Positions 22,275 to 34,290 of a DNA stretch of 64,000 nt are shown here, one piece after another; the stretch's first letter is position 1, and each line of letters begins with the position of its first letter. The stretch comes from Stenopsyche tienmushanensis. Lineage: Eukaryota; Arthropoda; Insecta; Trichoptera; Stenopsychidae. Made by a program: the position numbers and the translations under genes. Below the pieces are notes generated by a model that saw only the letters and a program-made list of their open reading frames with translations, was not told the origin of the DNA and searched no databases. Where the stretch lies: positions 1,240,001 to 1,304,000 of the forward strand of contig WACJ01000523.1 of NCBI GenBank assembly GCA_008973525.1, written 5' to 3'.

Positions 22275-22651
22275 GAGAGAACGGTTAAGATTTTTACGTT
22301 GGAGCGGGGGCGCTCTCGGGGATAAAGTCCCCGGGCAAAAAGACTCTCTTCTCTTGATAACTTTTTATTCAACACGAGAGAAAGGGATCTGGCTGCGGAA
22401 AGGACGTCCTCCCGCAGCCAAGGCCAACCGCCGATTCTTTCTCAACTCCCGCTTCCTGCGCGTCACCACCCAACCGGCAATGGTGCACGTGCAAGAAGCG
22501 ATTCGTCAGTAATTGCAGGTGTAATGTCCCCGCAGTGCCACAAAAGATGGCGCTGTTAAAATAGTACATTGAACCTAAAGAGAGACGGAAGATGTCACTG
22601 TTAATCTGGCCAATTAAATTCGTACATGGGGATGTTAAATCGCCCACGCTA
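22275..22651 (-). mobile_element. Solo LTR
   Basis: Read on the minus strand it starts TGTAGCGTGGGCGATTTA and contains CTGCGGGAGGACGTCC, a TGAATAAAAAG poly(A)-like site (near 22365) and a G-rich tail. It aligns block by block with 54.84-55.23 kb. No internal gag/pol or second LTR is adjacent, so it looks solo. The left boundary is approximate. Confidence 0.65.
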
Positions 22652-23050
22652 CAATTAAGTAGACTAAATATGTCCGCCACTTATGCGAGTTTATTTATCT
22701 ATTCTTGCACGCAACAGTAGTCAAAAATCATATTTGTACATATTTCGACTTAAAACCAGAAGAATTTGTTGAAAGAGGAATTGCAAAACTCGAAATCTGT
22801 GTAAAAAAAATAGTTAGTAATTAATGAAATTATGTTTAGGTGAGATTTTGTAAATAAAAATGAAAAAATCAAATAAATTCTTTCACTGTTGAACAATCGG
22901 CAAAGACTTTTCGATATATCTAATATTAATATGAGACACTCGAATCAAAAAAATGTCATTTTTTCATCATTTGGCAGCAATATTACAACCAGTTTTGTCC
23001 ACCCGCCGTGAATGAAGCATATTTACCAGTCGCATAGCAAGAAAGAGCCA
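22652..23050. other. Intergenic, nothing recognised
   Basis: AT-rich with no coding signal. Confidence 0.6.
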
Positions 23051-23066
23051 ATCACTTCGAACATTC

Positions 23067-23211
23067 AGTCGAGGCCGAGCGGCCGAACTGTCGTGTCTTG
23101 TGTTAAGTGTTCGTTAGAAAATCATTTTAAAAAATCATAAAACGTGTTAAAATAATACTAAATCATTAGTCCGCATCCATATCGCCTGACACCAGTGAAT
23201 CCTCAAAGCAG
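23067..23211 (+). promoter_or_regulatory. Candidate promoter and non-coding first exon
   Basis: ATTCAGTC (23063-23070) fits the insect initiator, with the start at A23067. GC-richer sequence follows, with GTGTCTTGTGTTAAGTGTTC typical of insect 5' UTRs and no long ORF. CAG|GTGTGA at 23209-23217 could be the donor. Any coding exons would be far downstream, perhaps outside the window. Purely pattern-based. Confidence 0.3.
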
Positions 23212-23217
23212 GTGTGA

Positions 23218-26200
23218 CCAAGGATCATAACACCATTCATTCGGCATTTTCTATTCAAATATCATTATTATCAGTTCTTGTCGTATGTGAAACTATTGTG
23301 AACGCAAAACTCTCACTCTGTGTGCACCGGACATCGAAGAGTTGTTTTTTTTATATATTAATAATATAGCAAAAATAGATAATCGATTGAGACAGAATTC
23401 CCGCAACGAATGAGTTGAAGCTCAAAAAACACCACAAATATCAGCCACGACAAAATAATTGCTCCCAACTACATTTTTAAGCATATTTTTTGGCATTTCC
23501 ACATTAAATTCGAACCGATCGAATCGCATTAGAATCCAACATGGACAAATAATTTATTCTTATGGCGCGTGTGCATTTATATACGCATAAAAGTGAAAAA
23601 TTTGAAAGCGGTCTCCTTTTTACATCGAAAACACAAACACAAATCGCTTCAATTGCAAGCAAAGATCATTCCCGAACTTTTTTTTCAAAGTACAATCGAC
23701 GCACGCCATTGTATGTTAATTCATTATGGATAAAAAGAGCATTTAAACAACCGGATTTTCATCGAAACAATGTGAAATCTCATAAATTTGAAGCTGAACA
23801 CGTTAAAAAATGCTCATATATTTAATAAAATCGATGAATTTAATGTATCTCAACACTTTAAAGTCCGGGCGCTTGAATTTCACCCAAAATGCGAGCGATT
23901 TCGCCAAAAAATTCAAACAATAAAATTTATTATTTTCGACTTGAATCGTATGAATATATATTTTATAAGATTAAAATATTGCCACATGTATGCACTATCA
24001 TCCCTGGAAACCAATTTAAATCTATATCAATTCGTATGACATATAAGTGTTAAGATGCACTATTAAAGCTCAAATGTTATCATGGAACATTGTAGAATAA
24101 ATTCAAGATTTGATCGAATTTATGCATATAAATCTATTAAAATATTATGAGATATTTATTGAATCAATCTATCGTACATTGGAACATTCTAGTATGTTTT
24201 TTTTTAGTATTTATAGTATGTTTTTCATTGATAATAGGATGCTCTTGTGATGTTGTGCAATACTTTCATACTTGCTATGCAAGTTTTCGTGACAAAGTTT
24301 TGTTCGGCGGGGTGCTTGCGAAATTTGTCCACATCGCAGTCTTCGGGCGTATTTGATTGCCACTTTGCGGTGGTTTAACGACTGGTTATATAAACAATTG
24401 TAACATATTTAAATTTATAACTGCACCAGTAATAAGCGAGTGATTGAAAGTCCACAAGACTTGTACGGAACAATGACTGCAATCCGATATGGCGTCACAA
24501 TTTAATTAATATGGAACGTGCCCTCGATTTGCACCACATTTCAATAGGGAAGTTAACTGTAAAAACGTTTGCCAATAGTAGAGACGTTGTATCAATCGAT
24601 GAAAAGCGGAAGGCTTTCGATTCATTCAGAGCTCGATGTCGGATGCCCATCGCATTAAAAAATAATAAATATCTCCAAGAATGGACATAAATAAAGTATA
24701 TTCTTGCGCAATTATGTAAATATTCGAAATGAGTGTCAATGCAAACGCATTTGGTTGTGACAACGCTTATTTCCATTTATTGCAATAGTTGACGTGACGA
24801 CCTTCGAAAGATTTAGCTACGAGTTCTCAAATGCGAAAATATTCCGTTTCAAGGACGCGCTCATTTATTAAGAATATTGAAAAATCATAACTTAACCTGC
24901 TTGACATTTGAACCACTGACGTTCGGTATGCACCCTTCGCGGTAGCGCTCTGTTTGACCGACGCATAAACGTCAAGCTGAATACGAATGACAGCCGTCGC
25001 AAGTTCAAAATTTTCGACCATGTCAACATTATTGCAAATCCATCGAAACAACGACATTTAAACAATTTTAATCATTGGACGCTTTAATAATAAACATAAA
25101 AAATATCAGATTGCATAAAAATATCATTGTTCGCCGCCTTAAGGTCAGACGGTCAGGATGACCAAACGGCGGAACGACATTCTTTAAAAATGTCACGCGC
25201 AACGAGATTCATCCTATTGCGCTATCATTGCACATCGCCGAATCGATCGAGGAAGCAAAGTTCAAGTGTAAACATTTTTACAACTGAATTTCACACAACG
25301 AATTGATAATTTTCCATTGTGTCGCAAAAAACACGAACAGGAACTGAATTAAATGCACGTATCTTTAAATGCCATCCGCAATTCTATATCGATGCATAAA
25401 TTAAAATATAATTAAAACAAATTTATCCCATTATAAATTAAATTAAATGAATATTATGACCTATTTAAATGCGATTTTCAACAAATCGATACTAATCGCC
25501 CGCTGTTGAATTACGATGCGGCGATGGATATGACTTTCGTGTGCTGGCGACGCCGTAATTAGCAGCTAATATTGGAGTTTCTTTTTATGACCGTTGATAA
25601 TATGCAAACCGGCACGCGTCCGACGTTCCAAGGTACGTCACGGACAATTTCGGCGCTAAACGCAGAGGATGCCCCGATCTTGCGAGCCAAAAGCGTATTA
25701 ATTTCAGACGTCCGAGGGACGTGCAAAACATAATTTCGTCAATGGCGTTGTTTTCTTTTTGCTTACGAATCTATTTCATTTACGAGAGTGGATTATTACG
25801 AATCGCTCGAGTGAATCGGCGCAAGAGAAAAGGTATTCTAATGGAAAATCATTAATTTTACAACATGGCCGTATTTCTTTCGCACGCAACGGCCATACAT
25901 CACAAGCAAGAATGCTGCGCTTGGAAGGGTTGCCAACTTGAATTCCAAAGGGACGCAATGAAGAAGAAGGCGCTTTGACGTTTCGCACAATCGATCGCGC
26001 GCAATTGGCAGCACTGCCGCCTAAAATCTTCTTCGTCGTCTATGCGTTTGAATAATTGCTGTCATTAATTGTAATAAATGCAGGCTTTTATAATCGTGTA
26101 TTAAATCAGATTTAATACAAACAGGCCAAGGAACAAATTCAGCATAATTTATTAATTGAGAACTACAATAACGGCACGCAATTGCGCTCTTATGAGCAGT

Positions 26201-26420
26201 TTTTTTTAAATGGTGGCCTTAGAAGTCCGCAAAGGGACCATTGTTTGTTTTGCGTTCATTAAAAAGAGGCAAATATTTGCCGACGAATGTGAAAGGCGCA
26301 TATTAGATTGCTTCTGTATCTGCGTCGCCTTGAAATAATAACGTCGTTGTTCAATCAGCATTTGTAATGATATTTTTATTTGATGTTGTTTATAGTTTTT
26401 GTGCTTTATCTGCGTGCAGA
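23218..26420. other. Long non-coding stretch
   Basis: No domain is seen in any ORF. Parts (25480-25760, 25900-26050) have more CpG and a mixed composition and look like conserved regulatory or intronic DNA. If 23067-23211 is a first exon, this would be its intron. Confidence 0.5.
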
Positions 26421-26492
26421 TGAATTAAACTTGTGATCGAAAGTGAAAAGTGAATCCTAAAAGAGGTGGAAAATCACAATAAGGACATATAG
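26421..26492 (+). other. Candidate non-coding exon with strong donor
   Basis: A TGCGTGCAG acceptor-like site ends at 26419. The exon-like sequence ends ACATATAG|GTGAGT (26492/26493), a near-consensus 5' splice site. It may be an alternative or second leader exon of the same unseen plus-strand gene as 23067-23211. Confidence 0.25.
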
Positions 26493-26567
26493 GTGAGTTT
26501 AAAGCGTTTATTATTTTAATTGTATTAATCGTCTCAATATTTACTCTTTTACTTCCAAGAAAACATA

Positions 26568-26594
26568 ACTACCAACAATTAGTTTGGAAACGCC
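26568..26594 (+). repeat. Tc1-type terminal repeat
   Basis: CAACAATTAGTTTGGAAACG. It resembles the reverse complement of 8018-8045 and the copy at 57503-57529. Confidence 0.5.
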
Positions 26595-26691
26595 TTAAAT
26601 ATGCAAAAACAACAATTAACCACTATAAATAAATTTAATATTGCATATTTTCGATGCTAGACATCTTCTACTTAGCATGTGCATTCGAAGC

Positions 26692-27028
26692 ATTTTTCAA
26701 TAAAGAGATATTTACTCAATTTTAATTTTATTTAAAGGAATATTTTATGGTAATTTAAGACAAAATATAATATTGTTTAAATATATGCCATGGCTTTCAT
26801 AAATTGTGTCGCTAAAGATAATTTTTTTGGTGAAACTTTTCTCCGACAGACTACAGATTTTGAAATTTAAATTTGATAATTTAAAAACAGGTTATTCAAT
26901 ATTATAATCATTTATAATAATTTGCCATATAATTTTAAATATTATAAAATAAATTTGAGTGATTTTGTTTTAATAACTTGGACGCTATAATAAAAAAAAA
27001 GTAGAGCGCTCTTATTGAAAGGCCCTGT
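26692..27028 (-). mobile_element. Mariner family C copy
   Basis: It starts TTTTTCAATAAAGAG and ends GAGCGCTCTTATTGAAAGGC then CCTGT. The ends resemble inverted repeats of TTTCAATAAGAGCGCTC. The interior resembles the C copies at 31.3 and 44.6 kb (AATTTGCCATATA block) but has lost nearly all coding sequence. Confidence 0.7.
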
Positions 27029-27329
27029 AATAACGTTAAAAAAATCTTGTTTCATAATTCTAAATTATATATTACGTAATTTCTTTTATTGCTTGAATAT
27101 TTCAGTGCATTTTAGAACGAATACACTTTGTAAAAAAAAAATAATCGCGTTGCAATTAGCGTTTAAAGCTGAAATGACAACTTTTGCATTGTTATTTTAG
27201 TAAATTTTAAATGTCAAAATCTTAAATAAATCAAATAACAATGATTAAATTCGAAATGAAGGCTTTTCAACCAAAGTAAATGATAAAAAATTAAGATTTC
27301 CGTTAATGGAATGCATTATATCATAAGAA

Positions 27330-27790
27330 AACAATGGTGATTGGGACTTTATACGATAGGAAAAGACCGGACCGCCCAAAATCGACTACTAAGACTTCTT
27401 CAGCTCAGCTCACTTTCATTCAAATCTGAATCCACAATCGACTTAATTTAAAATTATGTGTTAATTCGTTCTGAATACATTCGAAATAATCTTATCTCGG
27501 ATTTATGTTTCCAAATTGGCACATCGTGTGTATCATTACTCCTTTCTTCTAGATCCAGACGACAACGTATCGGGCATCGATCGTGGTATGCGTCATGCTA
27601 CAAATGGCACTATTTCTCTTCTATGCCGATGTTTCTTCTTTTATTTCTCATGGTCCAAGACCACAGTATCGTTTTCACTGCGTCACGGTCGGCGACCTAA
27701 TCACAATGGGCCCAAGCATGACTTTGCTTCTTGTAGCTTATGGACATCTCCGATTTGTTGTGCGTAAATGCGGAGACAGCGATTAGCAAT
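27330..27790 (+). pseudogene. Possible Tc1-like transposase relic
   Basis: Plus-strand fragments RKRPDRPKSTTKTS and LLDPDDNVSGIDRGMRHATN resemble, in that order, the linker after the second Tc1 helix-turn-helix and the region after the first Asp. The match is loose, and no catalytic Asp or terminal repeat is certain. Confidence 0.3.
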
Positions 27791-27799
27791 TTTAAAAGA

Positions 27800-28685
27800 T
27801 GAGTAGAAGGATGAGGTCGTCGACTTATAAATTGCCCAAGAAAAAGATATAATTAATTGTTAGTGGAATTTCCTTGAACTTCATGATTTCTTTTCAAGGG
27901 AATGATCCAAAAAGTGTAGATGTTGTGATCTAATTCAAAGCATATGCTTATTATGCGCTGACCGACTATTTTGTCCCTCTTGCATTGTCTTCGCCGCTGC
28001 GATTATTCCCGAGATGATGTCTTATTCGGTCGCGGAGACCGCACTGGGAAGTCATTCGGAGTGCCAGACACTCACATCACACATTGCACTTCATTTGGGT
28101 TAATTTTATCGCAATTTCTTGAAAAAAAAATCCTATGAGCTTATTTAGTTATGGATTAGCTTTTAACATAAATATATTTAGTCTTAAATTCTACTTTAAT
28201 GCATACAAAAATCCGAATTCATGATTTTTAACACTGCAGATATTGGCTAAAACAGTTTAACCATACTGATTATAGTTACCTACTACATAAAATGAGTACT
28301 AATAGTACTATTATGGAATATTTTCTCTTTTATTTTATGTATTTAAAATTTATACTTTTATCGTTTATATAATTATATCATATTGGTTTGCTTTAAATTC
28401 TAGATTTGTAAATAGTAATGGGCCAGTCGCAGAAAAGCATTTATTTTTTACCGTACATTCATGAGTATAAACTACAAAGTTAGCTAAACACAAACAAAAA
28501 ATGGATCATAAATGTAATGTTCTACATTATAATTTGAATAGACAACAATATTTTATTAGAAATACAAGTACGGCATTGAAAATAAAGCGCTATTGAGTAC
28601 TAAACGCCGCATTAGCATTCATACTCTATCTGTTCCAGAGGGTTAATAATATTGCATGGGATGGAAAATGCTTGATTGAATTTGT
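27800..28685. other. Intergenic, nothing recognised
   Basis: AT-rich with no supported feature. Confidence 0.6.
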
Positions 28686-29001
28686 TGTTCCTTTTTTCTG
28701 CGGTCTGAAAGGCGGACCGCTTGGACACACACACACTTTGTGACCACTCCCTCATCTTTTAGAACATTAAGGTTTTTTTTGCGTAAGTTATGGGGATAAA
28801 TGCATCCCGGGCCTTTCTACGATCTCCATGATCACGGAAGCACCCCAGCAGCTAATTTACATAGGCGGCTCGCGCCAAATGAGACTGGACTTCCCCTCGC
28901 CCATAAAACTTACCTAGTTTTAATTTATAATATATGTATTTGTATATATCTTAGCTAGGTTTTTGGTATTAATTTACAAAATCTAGCTAGTTTCTCCCCT
29001 G
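28686..29001 (+). mobile_element. LINE 3' end (jockey/R1-like), copy 1
   Basis: It shares blocks GAAAGGCGGACCGCTTGG, CGATCTCCATGATCACGGAAG, GGCTCGCGCCAAATGAGACT and a tail with TATATATCTTAGCTAG with the copies at 29.0, 49.4 and 51.6 kb (the last reversed). It contains only the 3' untranslated part. Confidence 0.7.
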
Positions 29002-29535
29002 ATGTTGAGAATGAGCGTGTCCTTGCGGATATGGATATTAAATTCAGGTTTTGTACATTGCTGTGCATTTTGGTTGAGCAGACTGGCATGCTCCCAAATA
29101 GCAGGACCAATAAACAGGGTCGGGTCGGTGGAGTGTCTCCATGTTTCTTTGTTTGGGTCGTTCCGGATTATTGGAAGTCTCAGTTCCTCACAGGGTATGG
29201 GCAGTTTAAGGCTTCGCTTTTCGGATTTGGACCTTCACCGATCTCGGAGTGTCCATACGGAGATCCATTCATGGATGCAGATCACATTCTGCGGGCATGG
29301 TGTCCGATCGCGAGGCGTTTATTCGTCGTATCAGCGGTCCGAAAGGTGGACTGCTTGGGCACACAGACGTTATCCTCCTTTTTTATGGCTTTTTGTCACA
29401 TTTTTGGCTAAACATGCATACTTTGGGGTCTTCTATGATCTTCATGATCACGATCAAGAAAATATAGGCGCCAAATGTGACCGCAATCGAGACTAGACTG
29501 TATATTTATCAAGTTCTAATTAACAATATATATAC
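29002..29535 (+). mobile_element. LINE 3' end with RNase H C-terminal region, copy 2
   Basis: The plus frame from 29031 reads VPDYWKSQFLTGYGQFKASL followed by FGFGPSPISECPYGDPFMDADH and ILRAWCP, split here. This is the C-terminal Cys/His-like segment (C-x-G-D-x-H-x-L-C-P) that ends many jockey/R1-type LINE proteins. Upstream RT is absent. The 3' tail ends near 29535 in TA repeats. It lies directly behind copy 1, so two 5'-truncated insertions share one site. Confidence 0.8.
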
Positions 29536-29995
29536 AGGATGTTTTGCATACGGACTAACATTTTTTATTTGAGATTAGGGGGATCTTTTGCTATGTTTTA
29601 CAAATAGGTTCCATATTCCAAGGGTCAGGGTTGTCAAAATAGATTTTTTTTTCAACATTTTGAAACAATACCCAAAATTTCACCTTTAAATCGTCATAAA
29701 TTTTTAATCTGTGGTCGTAATAACACAAAATAACTGTTTTTGTATTTTGCTATGTATTTTTGATATAAATAAATCATTATTTTATGCAATTGATTTAAAG
29801 AAAATTAGTTTTGAGCTTCCAAAGTCACAAAAAATGTGCAAACGAATGATAAATATCAACTTCTAAATTCTTTAAACAAAAAACTAACAATTATTTTGTA
29901 CTTAGTTTAGTTTTAAACATTTCTTTAGTTTATATTATTTTCAACAATATGCTACATATCATACAAATAGTTCAATAAGTCGTTAAACTTGAAGA
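29536..29995. other. Intergenic, nothing recognised
   Basis: AT-rich, with no supported feature. Confidence 0.6.
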
Positions 29996-29997
29996 GT

Positions 29998-30190
29998 TAC
30001 CAGTTTGCCAGGGTCTTTTTTTGGGCACCTCTGTCGTGTAAATTAATTCTTTTATACGTCCCTAGACAAATAAATCCAGTGGTGTCAGGTCTGGAGACCG
30101 TCTACATCATTTTGTGGATTTTCTTCACCATTTCTGTTGTGGTCACTCCAGAGTAGAATCTAGCACGGTTTTAAAACATTCTCGGTTATG
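29998..30190 (-). pseudogene. Mariner fragment with internal deletion
   Basis: On the minus strand TTTEMVKKIHKMM is the helix-turn-helix block, fused almost directly to RRSPDLTPLDLFV and RIKELIYTTEVPKKD, the third-Asp region. The whole middle of the transposase is gone. Related pieces: 7.69-7.96 kb and 49.75-50.13 kb. Confidence 0.75.
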
Positions 30191-31310
30191 TAACAATTTT
30201 GCGCACATTAATATTAATAACCCGCTTTAAAATATTTGTATGATTAAATGTACAATAAGTCGTTACGCCATTTCATATGCATAATTTGCGGTGGGTGAAC
30301 GCTCTTCACGGCCGCAGTGAAAGGGTTGGTTTTGCGACGTTCTTTCTAATTAATTAAGCGTTCTGCTTTAGCGGCTCTCAAGACTTAGAATTGTACTGTA
30401 ATTTTGTGCGATTTCGTCTTCTCCATTACATCCTCGTGAGGACAAAGTCGTGCGTTTTGTAACATTGAAGTCAGTTAAAAAGATCGCGTTTCGAGCAGAA
30501 GACAGGTGAAAGGAAAAGTGAAGAGATAACATCTGGCTGTCGAAATCGTAACACAATTGGATGAGATTATAATCTACGAACATCTCACGAGCCATCGATG
30601 AACCTTGGACTCGAATCGTTGACCGTGACTTGTACTGCTACACATTTGAATCATTGCCCGTTTGATACTGAAAATTTAAATTTTGCTCATAGGTGAGCAC
30701 TCGACGACGACAAAATTAGAAAACGGCATTCATATATAAAATAATCGCATTGTTCGCACGCTTGGCATTCGAAGATTTTCCTTATGAAACCATCGGCAAT
30801 AAATCCTGAGCACGTACCGACGATTGTTCAAAGAAAGGTGTGCCTTCCAAGTTCCAAGTATAATTTGAATACTTTTCCAAAAACATACCAATAAATCGAC
30901 AATGAGTCATACGTACAAATGCATTTAAACTGCAACAGGTCTATCAAGTCATAAACGCCGAGCAAATTAAGTCTATTACAAAATTCAAATGCGTTTAACA
31001 CCGTCAGAATTATAATATTTAATTGTTATTTTCCGACGAACGAAAGAGAAATTCTCACTTTTTAAAAAAATAATACTAATTCCGCGTTTGCAATTATAAT
31101 ATTTGCTATGTATAGTCGCGAAGATCCACGTATTATTCAATATTTCCGCTTGAATATGTATGAAGAGCTAACACGTTAAAGACCGCGACATGAATACCAA
31201 GCCATTTTTATATTTAAACCAACGAAGCACTTTTTTTAAATGATTGAGACGAAAATACCATTATCTGCATGCATAATTGCATAATTCAATTATATATTTT
31301 CACATGCGAT
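30191..31310. other. Intergenic, nothing recognised
   Basis: Mixed composition around 30.3-30.7 kb, but no domain or splice pattern. The 75-codon minus ORF at 30368-30595 has no recognised feature. Confidence 0.5.
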
Positions 31311-31311
31311 A

Positions 31312-31850
31312 ATTTTTCAATAAGAGCGCTCAACTTTTAAATACAAATAAAATACGTTATGTGTAAGATATTCAATCAAATTTATTTTTATTTAAAAGCA
31401 AATTTAATGGCATTAAATATAAAATATTATATATTCCAAATATCTGCCGCAAATTTACTACATGGTACATTTATGGAAGATTCAATTTTCGATGACTTTG
31501 TCGCATTAATCTGGCTGAATTTGCTGAATAACAGATAAATAGTGTTTTTTTATGAAATAAATTTAATGCTGATATATTTAATGTTCTAAATATAATAATT
31601 TTGCTCGTCGATTTACATCCATTTATCAAAAAATATGCCTCATCGCTAAAAATGATTTTTTGGCGATACGTCACTTGGATGATTAATTTTAAATTTATTA
31701 ATCAATACACATTGTTCAACACTATAATCTTTCATAATAATTTGCCATATATTATTTAATAATTTGCAATAAATTTTATAGATATTAATGTAATAATACG
31801 GACGTTATATTCAAACAAACGTTTAGCGTTATTATTGAAACAACCTGTAT
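31312..31850 (-). mobile_element. Mariner family C copy with transposase relic
   Basis: The ends are TTTCAATAAGAGCGCTC and a degenerate TTATTGAAACAACCTGTA. On the minus strand, KIIFSDEAYFLINGCKSTSK carries the first catalytic Asp (FSDEA), and after a deletion NSARLMRQSHRKLNL is the C-terminal block. The second and third Asp are missing. Confidence 0.75.
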
Positions 31851-32755
31851 TATGATGATTTTATATGAAGATTTATGATGAAACATAAATTACATAAACA
31901 TTTTTGGATATTAATGTAAAGATACATAGATTGATCATTAATATCGATGATCAAAAATCATTTTTAAGCATCGATAGTCGATAGCACTGCCTTTTAACTG
32001 GTAAGAGCGTATCAAAACAGTGTGATGCTGATGAAAATCTTTAATCATTTCGTAGACTCTCGCTGAAAATACATATTATTATTCTGCGAAGACTTGAATA
32101 TTCATGATTCTGATCAATATGCCAAGTAAATATAGAAGAATAATATGATAAAACAAACATGACATTCACCTCAAGGACATTCACACACAAATATTGTCCA
32201 GAATCGTTATAATAATGCATTAAAATGTGCATATTCATGCACACAAATATTTTGATTGGGTAAATTTATATATATTTCAAGGTCACGTTTGATGTAAGAT
32301 TTAAAAAAAATGTATTGTTTGAAGCAAATAGAGCGCTGCACGCAGCATGTGCGTGCATACTCATGCAAAGTTTTTTTAAAATTTAAATTCGAATCATTAA
32401 CTTTTATAATAAACGCCAAGGAACTAGCTCATTATATGATTTAAATACAATTCGAAAAAAATGGCATTGATGTTGCACAATTTCGACTGTGCCGAAAATC
32501 TGACACATGATTTTGAGATCTAATTTATTTTAATCTATGTTAAATAAGCAAAGTCGTGCCAAGGTCTCTAAAATGTTAATCACTGTAAAGATGCTGAATT
32601 TATAAATCCAGTTGTTTTAAAGAATGCGCCTTTGATGTTAAACTGATGCTGCATCCTTTTGGATTTATGGAAATTAAAGCTATAAATGGAGATTAAGTCT
32701 TCGATCGTATTCAATGAACTAAGCTCGTGTACATAAATGCATTTTATAGGTCATT
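31851..32755. other. Intergenic with one small repeat
   Basis: GAGCGCTGCACGCAGCATG near 32331 recurs as GAGCGCTGCACGCCACATATG near 37755, with similar flanks (minus-frame Y-A-R-x-C-x-V-Q-R-S). Nothing else is recognised. Confidence 0.45.
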
Positions 32756-32921
32756 TAAATGAAAATTTGTAATCGAATAGTGTTTTATTGCATTCGGGGT
32801 GACGTGATGTGAGTTTTTGATGCTCAGCGTGTTGGATGCATAACCGAAGCGATCTTCGCTCCAGCACTGTTCTTCGATTCCATGCACGTTGCATTGGAGC
32901 AGAACCGTCATACCTAAACAC
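32756..32921 (-). other. Unassigned exon-like segment
   Basis: On the minus strand TTGTGTTTAG (acceptor-like) precedes a frame reading MTVLLQCNVHGIEEQCWSED and then FGYASNTLSIKNSHHV. It is open for about 56 codons, with two cysteines and balanced composition. No family is recognised and no partner exon found. It may be chance. Confidence 0.2.
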
Positions 32922-33198
32922 AAATATGATTATTGTTATTAAAAATATTTGTCCATGGCGACGGATTATATAAATGTATTATAAACTTTCTTCTCGAAGA
33001 ATGACGCAACACAACGCTCACTGGACAACTGAATATACTATTGTATAACGAATTCTTGGTTCAGTAGTGCCGGTGACACTTGTCGACCAAACATTCCCGT
33101 TTCGATTAACAGTTCTTCGCCAGCACAAAGACACGCATGCAAACGCTTACGGCTTAATTACGCATCGTCGGTGTTGCGATTGCTAATCTCCGACAAGT

Positions 33199-33420
33199 CT
33201 AAATAAAACGCAAAAAATAAAACGGAGTCCAAAGCTCTGTACAAGAATATTGAGCCAGAGCACACTTGACTTGATACCAAAGGTTCTTGATTGGATTCAA
33301 GTCAGGAAACTGAGCAGGCCAAGGGAAGATTTCCCAATTATTATAATCACTTTTTAACGGAACTGGCAGTGTGTTTGGGGTCTCCATTGTATTGGAATAT
33401 AATTATTTCTTGTCCATGTG
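33199..33420 (-). pseudogene. Tc1-like transposase C-terminal relic
   Basis: On the minus strand IIIFQYNGDPKHTASSVKK holds the second Asp region (normally QQDNDPKH; here QYNGDPKH). After a one-base shift NNWEIFPWPAQFPDLNPIKN follows with the third Asp in FPDLNPI, then LWYQVK. Typical Tc1 spacing. It abuts Helitron-like DNA on its right. Confidence 0.85.
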
Positions 33421-33880
33421 CTGCCATACCGTTCATCAGATTGCGATAAAACTTCATCCACTTATTGTTAAAGATTTCGCGAGTAACATATGCATAATGT
33501 AATCTATAAAAATATAATGTTTGTTTGTACGTATTTAATGCACTTCCATACCGTTCATCGCATTGCAATAAAACTTTGTCAACTTATTATTTACACTTGT
33601 GAGAATAACATAGGCATAGTAAAATATTGTATGGATGCACCACATTGGCGCATATTGGTCTGGTGAAATGAAGTTTGGGAGACGGGGAGAGAAAGGATGC
33701 ACACGCAATACGGTAATTAAGTTGATCTTTAAGACAATAACGAGTATGCATATGCTTTTGAATCCCAGCTCTTCGGCTCGCGCTACACGTGACCTGAAGC
33801 AATAAATTACGTACTGCGTTTCTTTTCAAACAATTATTAAGTGCTTATGGCATTTGCAACGCATGCCGGGTATTTACTAG
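33415..33880 (+). mobile_element. Helitron-like element, truncated 5' side
   Basis: It holds the repeat units seen at 13.96-14.19 kb (CCATACCGTTCATC...GATTGCGATAAAACTT, twice), then about 230 bp of unique interior, then a 3' end GCATGCCGGGTATTTACTAG at 33861-33880 followed by T. CTAG then T fits Helitron termini. Confidence 0.6.
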
Positions 33881-34090
33881 TATATTTTGACAAAGTTTTA
33901 TCGTAATCGAATGAACGGTATGGTAGCGCATTAAATACGGACAAACAAACATTAATTTTTATATATTAGACTATACCTATGTTACTCGCGGAGTTTTTAG
34001 TAATAAGTTGATGAAATTTTATCGCAATCCGATGAACGGTATGGCAGCGCATTTCGAACGAACAAAGTCCAATTCAATTTTATATATTAC
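33881..34090 (-). mobile_element. Inverted Helitron-like repeat units
   Basis: It contains the reverse complement of the two-unit repeat: GATGAACGGTATGGCAGCGC and CGAATGAACGGTATGGTAGC. It lies immediately after the CTAG end of the forward element, so the two form a long inverted arrangement about 0.3 kb apart. Confidence 0.6.
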
Positions 34091-34179
34091 AAGATAACAA
34101 GATAGCATCAATAAGCAAGTGTTCGATCTATCAAATTTGTTGGAACTGTTATGTATTCTTAATTTTTAGTTTATAAGAC

Positions 34180-34290
34180 ATAATTATATGTTTGTTGAAC
34201 CGGAATATTTGAATTTTCGAAACAAAAACAAGAACTGAATCGGTACTAAAATATCGGTTTTTTCGGTTCGGTGCACGTTTTACGCGGAAG
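34180..34290. repeat. Degenerate hAT-like MITE fragment
   Basis: GAACCGGAATATTTG and ATCGGTTTTTTCGGTTCGG resemble the interior of 8106-8203. GGTTCGAAGCCCTT at 34601-34614 resembles an end of the same family. Confidence 0.4.

Noticed and set aside
29002..29496. 164-codon ORF, the longest in the window
   Set aside because: An alternative frame (29031 onward) carries the LINE C-terminal motif; this longest frame is a shadow.
33415..34090. CRISPR-like or tandem array
   Set aside because: The repeats are about 110 bp, few and inverted, and fit Helitron-like units; no short direct repeats with unique spacers.
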